A stretch of 64,000 nucleotides of DNA from Defluviimonas sp. SAOS-178_SWC (GTDB lineage: Bacteria > Pseudomonadota > Alphaproteobacteria > Rhodobacterales > Rhodobacteraceae). A program made the position numbers and the translations under genes. The notes below the pieces were generated by a model that was not told where the DNA came from, did not search any database, and worked only from the letters and a program-made list of their open reading frames with translations. This document shows positions 26,771 through 34,304 of the stretch, one piece after another. How positions within the stretch are numbered: the first letter of the stretch is position 1; each line of letters starts with the position of its first letter. The stretch spans positions 3,458,001-3,522,000 of the forward strand of contig NZ_CP156081.1 of assembly GCF_039830135.1 (NCBI RefSeq), read 5' to 3'.

Positions 26771-27562
26771 TCACTCTGCCAGAGCCAAGCCCCCTGATGC
26801 ATTGGCTGCGGAAAGCATCTTGCTCAGAATCGTGTCGAGATTGTGCTGATACTGCTTTGCGGGCATGGAGGTACAAAGAGCGTAGACTTCACCGGCAATC
26901 CTGATCGGAACGGCGACGCAGCACAATTCGTCAAGGTACTCTTCCTCGTCCAAAGCGTAGCCCCTGGCGCGCACCTTGTCGATTTCCTCCAGGAGTCCTT
27001 CCCTGGTTGCGATCGTCCGCGCGGTTCTTTTTCTAAAGTCTATTGTGTTTATCACTTTGTTCAGTTCGGACGGGTCGAGGTAGCTCATCAAGAGCTTGGC
27101 GGACGCCCTGGCGTGCAGATCGCCGCCCCGAACGCTCATGTCCGTTGACGCATGGATAGGGTTGGTTCCCGGCTCCATGGCGAAGGACACGACATCCTTG
27201 TCGATCCAGCGACCGGCATAACTTGTCTCGCCAGTCCTCCGCGCCAGATCGCGCACGAGTTGCTGGAGGTAGTCCGGTCCCGAAAACTGGCGGGCGAAGC
27301 CGTCGGCGATGTTCCCTGCCCGAATCCCCAGCGTGATCCGGTCTTGCTCGTTCTTGCGCAACAGCCCTGTTTCTCTGAGCGTGTGCAGTAGGTGATAGGT
27401 CGCCTGCAGCGGCAGGCCAAGTGCCTCGCGTATCTCGGCGACGCGCAGACCGTCGCGGCTCGCCGCCACGGCCAGAACAATATCCACGGCCCTGGCAACC
27501 GACTGAACTCTTGGTTTTCCGTCCTCTTTGCTGCCACGCTGGGTGGTGGATGAACCGTTCAT
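26771..27562 (-). CDS. IclR-family transcriptional regulator of the catabolic island
   Basis: A 263-aa regulator. The N-terminal winged HTH is in VQSVARAVDIVLAVAASRDG to LGLPLQATYHLLHTLRETGL, and the effector domain covers ~residues 100-255 (LARRTGETSYAGRWIDKDVV, ELCCVAVPIRIAGEVYALCT). The start at MNGSSTTQRG is chosen for its GGGAGAAGTC site; two in-frame ATGs lie upstream. It is divergent from the E1-type gene across ~180 bp with two inverted repeats. IclR proteins usually respond to the substrate or an intermediate of the divergent pathway. Confidence 0.9.
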   Translation of the reverse strand: MNGSSTTQRGSKEDGKPRVQSVARAVDIVLAVAASRDGLRVAEIREALGLPLQATYHLLHTLRETGLLRKNEQDRITLGIRAGNIADGFARQFSGPDYLQQLVRDLARRTGETSYAGRWIDKDVVSFAMEPGTNPIHASTDMSVRGGDLHARASAKLLMSYLDPSELNKVINTIDFRKRTARTIATREGLLEEIDKVRARGYALDEEEYLDELCCVAVPIRIAGEVYALCTSMPAKQYQHNLDTILSKMLSAANASGGLALAE

Positions 27563-27690
27563 GACTTCTCCCTTTTCCCCCTCATTTTCTGACATCAGAC
27601 CAGTCGCAAGGGGCTTTGGCCCGACGCAGGAAGACAGCATTCGGTTGCGAAGTCAAAGCCCGCCAAAAGTGGCTTGATCTTATTTTCCAT

Positions 27691-27708
27691 TTGTGACAAA
27701 TATCACAA
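27691..27708. promoter_or_regulatory. 18-bp palindrome in the IclR/E1 divergent promoter
   Basis: TTGTGACAAATATCACAA is a perfect TTGTGA-N6-TCACAA inverted repeat, 38 bp ahead of the E1 start. It equals the general Crp half-site pattern (TGTGA-N6-TCACA) and would also suit an IclR dimer. The surrounding 60 bp are much more A/T-rich than the rest of the window. Confidence 0.65.
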
Positions 27709-27719
27709 TAAGACACTAT

Positions 27720-27734
27720 TATCACTATATGATA
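27720..27734. promoter_or_regulatory. Second palindrome in the IclR/E1 promoter
   Basis: TATCACTATATGATA is an inverted repeat TATCA-N5-TGATA that ends 11 bp before the E1 start, where a bound protein would block transcription or translation start. A candidate IclR operator; which regulator uses which repeat cannot be told. Confidence 0.5.
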
Positions 27735-27745
27735 CGCGAGAGACG

Positions 27746-29722
27746 ATGAAACAAGATGTCCAGGCCGGTGCGGCACAAGACCTCTATCGCCGCATGCAGC
27801 TTATTCGCGGCTGCGAGCAGATCAGTCAGGATCTTTCTTCCGGCGAGGGTGCCCTCGTGGCAGGCTCGGTACATCTGTGCGCCGGGCAGGAGGCCGTGCC
27901 GGTAGGTGTTTGCGCGGCGCTGGAAGAGGGCGACTGTATTTCCGCGACCTATAGGGGGCACGGCTGGGCCATTGAGGCCGGCCTTGACCCCTTCGAGGTG
28001 CTGAGCGAGATCGCCCATCGCTCGACCGGTGTGAATGGCGGCCGTTCTGGTTCGGCTCTGATGATGGCGCCGGAGCGCGACTTCATCGGCGAAAACTCGA
28101 TCGTCGGGGCGGGCACGACGATCGCCGACGGCGTCGCCATGGCGCTGAAACATGCTGGGGGCCGGAACATATCGGTCGTCAGCATCGGCGATGGCGCCAT
28201 GAACCAAGGGGCGGTACACGAAGCGCTGGTTTTCGCAAGCCTGCGCAAGCTGCCTGTCCTCTTCATCTGTGAAAACAACGGCTGGGCCGAAATGACGCCG
28301 GGCGCTGCGGTTTCCCCGGTGGAGCGGCAGGCAAAGCGCTTGTCCGGATATGGGATCACTGCGGCGACCGTCGACGGTAAGGATCCGATTTCGGTGCGCA
28401 CCAGCGTCTCGGCCGCGCGCGACGAGATTCTGCGAAGCGGCAAGCCCGTCTTTCTCGAATTCAATGTTCCACGCCTGTGGGGGCACTACAACAAAGACCT
28501 TCAGCATTATCGCACCAAAGAGGAATGGGACGCAGCGCAGGCGGCCGACCCCCTGCCGCTGTTCCGTTCGCGGCTTCTGAAGGACGGGCTGGCATCCGAG
28601 GCGGATCTTGTCCGTATAGAAGCGGATACCGAGCGCACCCTCGCCGATCTTCGCGCCCGGGTGATTGCGGCTGCGGCGCCCGATCCCGCCGATGCACGCG
28701 CGCATATCTATGGCGCACCTTCGGCACCGTTGCCGTCCGGCACGGGCGCGCTTGTCGAAATCGACACCACCTACGGCAAGGCCATTGGCGAAGCTCTGGC
28801 GGTCGAACTGGAGACACGGGACAACCTCGTCGTTTACGGCGAGGATGTTGGCGGCGGCGGGATATTCGGCTGCACGAGAGGGCTGCAAAAGCGATTTGGC
28901 GACGATCGTGTCTTCGATACGCCGATCTCGGAAAACGCGATCCTGGGCTCGGCGCTCGGCGCATCCATGAAGGGTTTGCGTCCGGTTGTCGAGATCATGT
29001 GGGGCGACTTCGTCCTGGTGGCGCTTGATCAGATCGTCAACCAGATGAGCAACCTGCGCTACCTCACCGGCAGCAAGAGCTGCGCCCCGCTGGTGGTGCG
29101 GATGCAGCAGGGCGTAACGCCCGGCTCATGCGCGCAGCACTCCCAGTCGCTCGAGGCGCTGTTCTTCCATGTGCCGGGCATCCGGATCGGGTTGCCGTCC
29201 ACGGCGCAGGACGTCTATGATATGCTGCGGTCGGCCATCGCGGATGACGATCCGGTCATTCTCATAGAATCCCGCACGTTCTATCAGGAGCCGGCGAAGA
29301 TCGTTACCGGCGGCCCGGTCCAGCCGATCGGAGGGCTGGCGCTGCGGCGCACGGGACGCGACGTTGCCCTGATCAGCTGGAGCACGGGGATGCCCGTAGT
29401 GGAGCGCGCCGCTAAGGCATTGGCGGCCGAGGGTGTGGATGCAAGCGTCATCGACATGCGCTGGCTGTCGCCGCTGCCGATGGACGAGCTTGTCGCAGCG
29501 GTCGAGGCTTCGGGACGGGCCGCCCTCGTCGTGCACGAGGCCAACATGACCGGCGGTGTCGGGGCAGAACTTGCGCTCAGGCTGCGCGAGGCCGGGATCG
29601 ACCGTGTCGCCCGACTTGCGACGCCCGATGTGCGGATGCCGGCCTCGCCGGTTCTGCAGGCGGCCTTGCTGCCGTCGCCTGACAATGTCGTGGCCGCCGT
29701 GCGCGATCTTCTGAACACCTGA
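27746..29722 (+). CDS. Fused alpha-beta 2-oxoacid-dehydrogenase-type E1 (ThDP enzyme)
   Basis: A 658-aa fusion. The alpha half (about residues 1-320) has HLCAGQEAVPVGVCAALEEG, YRGHGWAI and the ThDP motif GDGAMNQGAVHEALVFASLR ... FICENN. The beta half (about 340-658) has YGKAIGEALAVELE, FDTPISENAILGSALGASMK and QHSQSLEALFFHVPG. Usual partners E2 (lipoyl acyltransferase) and E3 are not in the island. It could therefore serve a shared E2, or act alone on an alpha-keto or alpha-diketo compound, as AcoAB-like enzymes do on acetoin. ATG at 27746 is taken over an earlier in-frame start inside the operator region. First gene of the plus-strand operon. Confidence 0.85.
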   Translation: MKQDVQAGAAQDLYRRMQLIRGCEQISQDLSSGEGALVAGSVHLCAGQEAVPVGVCAALEEGDCISATYRGHGWAIEAGLDPFEVLSEIAHRSTGVNGGRSGSALMMAPERDFIGENSIVGAGTTIADGVAMALKHAGGRNISVVSIGDGAMNQGAVHEALVFASLRKLPVLFICENNGWAEMTPGAAVSPVERQAKRLSGYGITAATVDGKDPISVRTSVSAARDEILRSGKPVFLEFNVPRLWGHYNKDLQHYRTKEEWDAAQAADPLPLFRSRLLKDGLASEADLVRIEADTERTLADLRARVIAAAAPDPADARAHIYGAPSAPLPSGTGALVEIDTTYGKAIGEALAVELETRDNLVVYGEDVGGGGIFGCTRGLQKRFGDDRVFDTPISENAILGSALGASMKGLRPVVEIMWGDFVLVALDQIVNQMSNLRYLTGSKSCAPLVVRMQQGVTPGSCAQHSQSLEALFFHVPGIRIGLPSTAQDVYDMLRSAIADDDPVILIESRTFYQEPAKIVTGGPVQPIGGLALRRTGRDVALISWSTGMPVVERAAKALAAEGVDASVIDMRWLSPLPMDELVAAVEASGRAALVVHEANMTGGVGAELALRLREAGIDRVARLATPDVRMPASPVLQAALLPSPDNVVAAVRDLLNT

Positions 29723-29744
29723 GACAAATCAAGGAAACCACGTA

Positions 29745-29951
29745 ATGCCATATGTATCCATCCGCCTTGCCGGACCCGGACCGAACGACGAGCAGTGCGA
29801 AGTGCTGATCGAAGGCGTCACCGACCTGATCGCGACCACGCTGAATAAGCCGCGCGAGATGGTCATGGTGGTCATCGATGACATCGCGCCCACCCACTAC
29901 GGGGTCGGAGGACAGTCCGTTCGCCGGATGCGGCAAAGATCTTCTAGCTGA
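29745..29951 (+). CDS. 4-oxalocrotonate tautomerase family protein
   Basis: A 68-aa tautomerase. After the initiator Met the catalytic Pro is next (MPYVSIRLAGPG). LIEGVTDLIATTLNKPREMV and VVIDDIAPTHYGVGGQSV complete the family's beta-alpha-beta unit. It works as an oligomer and catalyses keto-enol shifts of 2-oxo acids or unsaturated acids. It lies 22 bp after the E1 gene and fits a pathway handling an enolisable oxo acid. AGGAAACCACGTA precedes the start. Confidence 0.85.
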   Translation: MPYVSIRLAGPGPNDEQCEVLIEGVTDLIATTLNKPREMVMVVIDDIAPTHYGVGGQSVRRMRQRSSS

Positions 29952-29969
29952 CGCCGGGGAGGAACCGCC

Positions 29970-30878
29970 GTGATGCCCTCGCACAGGTTTTCGGATTTGT
30001 CCCGGCGCGGACCCTATAATCTGGTCATGTGCCCCCAATGCCTGGGCGAGGTCGATTTCCGGACCCGGGTGCAATCAGCCGCAGCCGCTGGTTTTCGCGG
30101 CATATCCTACCGCACGACCGACTATCTTCAGGACCGGGCGGCGGGCTTCTCGGACGCCGAAATGCAGGCCATGTTGACCGAGCATGACGTTGAAATGACC
30201 GCTATAGGGCTTGCGGATGGTTGGAGCACCGGGCTTGACGGGTTGCGAGACGCCGAAGCCTTCCGCCACATGGCAAACATTTTCCGGCCGTGCACGGTAA
30301 ATGCCGCTCTTCTCGATCCAGTGGCGGATTTCGATCTGGCCATCACCGGATTTCGCCAGCTATGTCAAATGGCGCGGGATCTGTGCGATGCCGACTGCGC
30401 GCTGGAGTTTCTTCTGTTCGGCGGCATTTCCGGGCTTGAGGATGCCCTGAGGATCGTTTGCGGTGCGGCCGCCGCAAACGGGGGACTAATTATCGACCTG
30501 TGGCAAATGCATCGTACCGGCGTCACGCCTGCCGATCTCGATGCGGTACCCGGCCGCTTGGTCAAGACCGTGCAGATATCGGACGCGCGAGCCGACAAGT
30601 TCGACAGCGTGCGCGAGGAATCGCGTTCGGGCCGTTGCCTGCCGGGTGACGGCGAAGCCGATCTTCTCGGCTATCTGGCCTCAATTCGTGCCATGGGAGC
30701 AGATCCGTTCTTCGAGGTGGAGGTGCTCAGCGCCGATTTGCGCGCACAAGGCCCGCTTGCCGCCGCGCAAGCCATGGTGAGCGGTTCCGCGCGTTTGATC
30801 GAAGAAGCCGGGATCAGTGCCGGCTGGCCCAGTTGGCGGCGGCACGAAAGCCGCACCGTGGAGACTTCACTATGTTGA
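29970..30878 (+). CDS. Sugar-phosphate isomerase/epimerase-type TIM barrel
   Basis: A 302-aa xylose-isomerase-like TIM barrel, the fold of IolE, Hyi and related isomerases/dehydratases. Seen are LEFLLFGGISGLEDALRIVC, IIDLWQMHRTGV, VKTVQISDARADKF, RCLPGDGEADL and FFEVEVLSADL, which carry the acidic and His metal ligands expected at the barrel mouth. The reaction (epimerisation, isomerisation or dehydration) is not decided. The GTG at 29970 is spaced best from GGGGAGG; an ATG follows directly. The 3' end overlaps the alcohol dehydrogenase start. Confidence 0.8.
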   Translation: MMPSHRFSDLSRRGPYNLVMCPQCLGEVDFRTRVQSAAAAGFRGISYRTTDYLQDRAAGFSDAEMQAMLTEHDVEMTAIGLADGWSTGLDGLRDAEAFRHMANIFRPCTVNAALLDPVADFDLAITGFRQLCQMARDLCDADCALEFLLFGGISGLEDALRIVCGAAAANGGLIIDLWQMHRTGVTPADLDAVPGRLVKTVQISDARADKFDSVREESRSGRCLPGDGEADLLGYLASIRAMGADPFFEVEVLSADLRAQGPLAAAQAMVSGSARLIEEAGISAGWPSWRRHESRTVETSLC

Positions 30879-31924
30879 GTGCGCTGAGAAAGATCCAGGC
30901 TGGACCTGGCATCGCAATCACCCCGGTTGCCGCCCCGGTGCCGGCGGCCGGTGAGGTGCTGCTGGACGTAACGGCGGCCGGTGTCTGCGGCAGTGATCTG
31001 CATGTCGACGAGTGGACATCCAACTACGGGTTCATGGCCGATCGACTGCCGGTGACACTTGGCCACGAATTCGGCGGCACCGTCATAGCGGCGGGGCCTG
31101 ACAAACCGGGTCGGGCAGCGACACCGGCGCCAGGCAGCCGTGTCGTGGTCGTGCCGTTCCGATCCTGCGGCGATTGCCCCGACTGCGCTCGTGGCGATGC
31201 GGGAGCGTGCCAGAAGAAACAGGCCTATCTGGGTTTTGTCCGCGATGGCGGCTTTTGCAGTCGTGTCACGGTTCCCGTGGAAAACTGTTTGATCGTACCC
31301 ACCTCGCTAGATGACGAGGCGTTGGCACTGATCGAACCGCTGACGATCGGTGCGCAGGCAGTCGCGCGGAGCAACCTGTCGAAGGGCGCGCGGGTGCTGG
31401 TAGTCGGTCCCGGACCGATCGGGCACTCGATCGCGCTGATGGCCGAGGCGGCCGGCGCCGCAATGGTGGCGATTGCCGGCAAGGACGATGCGGTCCGCCT
31501 TTCTTCGCTGAACGCCAACGGCTTCGACGCCACGATCGACATTGGGACAGAGACCCTCGATGGCGCGGTCCGGGCTCGCATGGGGGATGCGCCTTTCGAT
31601 GTCGTCTTCGATGCGGTCGGCGCCCCCCAGATCTTCGAGCCGGCCTTGCGGCTTCTTGCGAATGGCGGGTGCCTTGTGACCGCCGGTTTGCCTGCGCGAG
31701 CCGTTCCGCTGGACCTGACAACCCTGTCGCGCAATCAGCAATCCATCATCGGCAGCCACCGCGCGCCGCCAGCCATATGGAAACAGGTGATCGCCACCGT
31801 TGCCGCGAGCCCGGAACGGTTTACCGCGATGATCTCGCACAGGGTTCCGCTGCGCGAGGGGGCGCGGGCCTTTGAACTGAGCCGGAGCCGACAGTCATCG
31901 AAAGTGATCCTGACAATGCCCTGA
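30872..31924 (+). CDS. Zinc-dependent medium-chain alcohol/polyol dehydrogenase
   Basis: A 350-aa MDR dehydrogenase. The catalytic zinc ligands are in AAGVCGSDLHVDEW and TLGHEFGGTV, the structural zinc site is CGDCPDCARGDAGACQKK, and the Rossmann motif is VLVVGPGPIGHSIALMAEAA. The pattern is close to sorbitol, threonine and 2,3-butanediol dehydrogenases. It probably oxidises a secondary alcohol of the island's substrate with NAD. Start at MLSALRKIQAG, overlapping the TIM-barrel stop by 7 nt. Confidence 0.88.
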   Translation: MLSALRKIQAGPGIAITPVAAPVPAAGEVLLDVTAAGVCGSDLHVDEWTSNYGFMADRLPVTLGHEFGGTVIAAGPDKPGRAATPAPGSRVVVVPFRSCGDCPDCARGDAGACQKKQAYLGFVRDGGFCSRVTVPVENCLIVPTSLDDEALALIEPLTIGAQAVARSNLSKGARVLVVGPGPIGHSIALMAEAAGAAMVAIAGKDDAVRLSSLNANGFDATIDIGTETLDGAVRARMGDAPFDVVFDAVGAPQIFEPALRLLANGGCLVTAGLPARAVPLDLTTLSRNQQSIIGSHRAPPAIWKQVIATVAASPERFTAMISHRVPLREGARAFELSRSRQSSKVILTMP

Positions 31925-31995
31925 CGCGATGGCGATCGGGCGATGAAGAGTGCCGGGGCCAAGCCGGGCCCGGCAAACCTGGGTGGGAGGAATAA

Positions 31996-32769
31996 ATGAA
32001 ACTAGACGATGCACAGCTTCCCGCCGAACTCGTTCGGGGCAAGGTGGTCGTGATCACCGGGGCCGGTGCGGGTATCGGCGCTGCCCTTGCCAGGTGTTTC
32101 GCCGCCGACGGTGCGCACGTCGCGGGATGCGACCTGCCTCACGCCCTTTCGGCGGCCAAGGACAATTGCCACCTCGCGGCTTCCTGCGATGTGACCAAGC
32201 CTGATGAACTGGCCACCTTTGTCGAGGCCGTGATGGCCAAATTCGGCCGGATCGACGGGCTGGTCGCCAACGCGGGAATTGCCGTCGATGGCCGGTTCGA
32301 TGCGATTGCCTGGGAGGACATCGAAAAGGTGTTCCGGGTGAATATCTTCGGAGTTCTGCACGCGATCCGCGCTGTCGCGCCGATCATGCGCGCGCAGAAA
32401 TATGGGCGCATCGCCGTCGCCGCGTCGCGGAATGCGCAAACCTGCAAGATCGGGCGGATTGGCTACAATGCCTCCAAGGCTGCCGTGGTCAGCGCTGTTG
32501 GCACCATCGCCCGAGAACTCGAGGGCAGTGGCGTGCTGATTAACAGCTACATTCCCGGTCTGACCATAACCGCCATGCGGCCGCTGCCGGATGGGCAACC
32601 TCCTGAAGCCTGCTATCCGACCGTGCGCCGGCTTGTGAGCCTGTCTGCGGATGGCCCGAACGGGCGTACTTTCTTCCGCGAGGACGAAATCCACATTCTC
32701 CAGCCGCTATCGGACGCGCTGCGGCGCGAGATCGACGAAACCGCCAGGGGTACGCCCACGCCATCCTGA
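31996..32769 (+). CDS. Short-chain dehydrogenase/reductase (SDR)
   Basis: A 257-aa classical SDR. The cofactor motif is VVITGAGAGIGAALARCFAA, the Asp in GCDLPHAL favours NAD, then VANAGIAV, catalytic Ser in AVAASRNAQ, and YNASKAAVVSAVG with catalytic Tyr and Lys. A second oxidoreductase in the same operon suggests two successive oxidations, or action on two epimers. The C-terminal GRTFFREDEIHILQPL is less usual. Start has GGGAGGAATAA. Confidence 0.88.
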   Translation: MKLDDAQLPAELVRGKVVVITGAGAGIGAALARCFAADGAHVAGCDLPHALSAAKDNCHLAASCDVTKPDELATFVEAVMAKFGRIDGLVANAGIAVDGRFDAIAWEDIEKVFRVNIFGVLHAIRAVAPIMRAQKYGRIAVAASRNAQTCKIGRIGYNASKAAVVSAVGTIARELEGSGVLINSYIPGLTITAMRPLPDGQPPEACYPTVRRLVSLSADGPNGRTFFREDEIHILQPLSDALRREIDETARGTPTPS

Positions 32770-32820
32770 GGGACGTAACTGGCACCGTGAAACACGACGA
32801 CTTAAAAGGGAGAAAATGTC

Positions 32821-33768
32821 ATGAAATCTAGATTCTTGGGAGCCTTGGGCGCGCTGAGCCTGTTTCTCGCGCCGGGCTTGGCCAGTGCCGAATATCCTGA
32901 AAGGCCGGTCACCATCATCGTTCCGTGGTCGGCCGGCGGTGCGACCGATCTGGTGGCACGGACGATCGAGCCGGTTCTGAGCGAGAAACTCGGCGCGACG
33001 ATGGTGGTCAGCAATATTGCCGGTGCCGCGGGTACGATCGGTGCGTCCGAGGCGGCGACGGCCAAACCCGACGGCTATACCATCTTCTTCACGCCCCAGG
33101 GCGTTCTGACAGTTCAGCCGCAACTGCGCCAGGTACCGTATTCTCTGGACAACTTCACCGCGATCGGCCGCGCCTCCTCGGCGGCGTATATGTCGATGGT
33201 CACGCAAGATTCCGAATACGGGTCGATGGAAGAGCTTATGGCGGCGACCAAGGCCGATCCCGGCAAGATCGCCTATGCCACGACCGGCATCGGAACCTTG
33301 CCGCATCTGGCCGTCGCGGCGCTCGAGCAACACCTCGGCGTCAAGGTCAAGCAGGTCCCCTACAAGGCCGCAGCGGAAGTCGGCAAGGCCGTGCTGGGCG
33401 GTGAATCGCAGGTCATGACCGAACAGGTCCAGTCCGCCGAACAGTTCGGACTTCGCCCCCTCGGCTGCTGGGGCGCGCAAGCATGCGCCTATTATCCGGA
33501 TGTGCCCTTGATGAAGGACCTCGGCATCGAAACCGTCGTCGAGGTGTCGATGGGGTTCTATGCGCCGGCCGGTACGCCGGAAGAGGTTGTGAACAAGCTG
33601 TCCTCGGCTTTGGAGCAGGCAATGAGCGATCCTGAACTGCTTGCCGCGCTTGAGAAGCAGAAGATCACGGCAGCCTATCTTCCTCCCGCCGACTTCGACG
33701 CTACGATGCGGACCGAGGTGGTCAACAACCGCAAGGTTCTGGAAGCAGTCGGACTGCTGGCCAAGTAA
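32821..33768 (+). CDS. tctC: Tripartite tricarboxylate transporter substrate-binding protein
   Basis: A 315-aa periplasmic binding protein of the Bug/TctC family. Signal peptide MKSRFLGALGALSLFLAPGL ends near SAEYPERPVTIIVPWSAGGATD, the family hallmark for carboxylate binding. Further on come FTPQGVLTVQPQL, AYATTGIGTLPHLAVAAL and GFYAPAGTPEEVVNKL. It delivers a carboxylate to TctAB. Start has AAAGGGAGAAAATGTC. The substrate is unknown and is probably the feedstock of the island enzymes. Confidence 0.92.
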   Translation: MKSRFLGALGALSLFLAPGLASAEYPERPVTIIVPWSAGGATDLVARTIEPVLSEKLGATMVVSNIAGAAGTIGASEAATAKPDGYTIFFTPQGVLTVQPQLRQVPYSLDNFTAIGRASSAAYMSMVTQDSEYGSMEELMAATKADPGKIAYATTGIGTLPHLAVAALEQHLGVKVKQVPYKAAAEVGKAVLGGESQVMTEQVQSAEQFGLRPLGCWGAQACAYYPDVPLMKDLGIETVVEVSMGFYAPAGTPEEVVNKLSSALEQAMSDPELLAALEKQKITAAYLPPADFDATMRTEVVNNRKVLEAVGLLAK

Positions 33769-33832
33769 AACGAGGCGGCCGCTGTCCTGCCCGGAAACGG
33801 CGGCCGCACATTCACCGAAAGGATGGGCCAGG

Positions 33833-34294
33833 ATGAGACGATCCAGGGATCTTGTGTTTTCAATCGGGGCGCTAGCGGTTGCCGCAGTATTCTGGGTCGA
33901 AGCCTCCAACTCGCGCTATGAATCTGCCTTGTTCGAGGGCTTCGGCCTGAACGCGTTGCAGTTTCCGCGCGCGCTTCTGACGCTCTGGACCGTACTCGCC
34001 GGGATCTTGCTGCTTGGTGCGTTGCTCAAGCCGGCGGCAAGTGGCGGGCCTGTCGACTGGAAACCGGCCATGTTCACGATCGCCGGAACCTTCGCCTACT
34101 TCTTCCTGATGGTCTATCTCGGCTTTATTCTGGCCAGTGTGGTCTTCGTCCTCGTGATGCCGTTCCTGCTGGGCTACCGAAATGTGCCCGTGATCCTGAT
34201 CATGTCGATTGCCGTTCCGGTCGCCGTTTGGCTGACCTTCGTCCATCTTCTGCAAATCCAGCTGCCGCGTTCGCCGTGGTTCGCGATATTCTAG
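33833..34294 (+). CDS. tctB: Tripartite tricarboxylate transporter small membrane subunit
   Basis: A 153-aa protein with four hydrophobic segments (LVFSIGALAVAAVFWVEA, ALLTLWTVLAGILLLGALL, FTIAGTFAYFFLMVYLGF, VILIMSIAVPVAVWLTFV), the TctB topology. It starts at MRRSRDLV; the frame is open further upstream through the tctC end. It lies between tctC and tctA, 10 bp before tctA. Sequence conservation is weak in TctB, so the call rests on topology and position. Confidence 0.85.
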   Translation: MRRSRDLVFSIGALAVAAVFWVEASNSRYESALFEGFGLNALQFPRALLTLWTVLAGILLLGALLKPAASGGPVDWKPAMFTIAGTFAYFFLMVYLGFILASVVFVLVMPFLLGYRNVPVILIMSIAVPVAVWLTFVHLLQIQLPRSPWFAIF

Positions 34295-34304
34295 AGGGTT
34301 CCGA

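Noticed and set aside
27746..29722. Acetoin dehydrogenase (acoAB) annotation for the fused E1
   Set aside because: No acoC-type E2, no lipoate or acoR gene is present, and alpha-beta fusion is unusual for aco operons. Kept as a generic ThDP E1.
32002..33909. Long minus-strand frames opposite the SDR and tctC
   Set aside because: Compositionally forced shadows; the plus-strand products have full family motifs.
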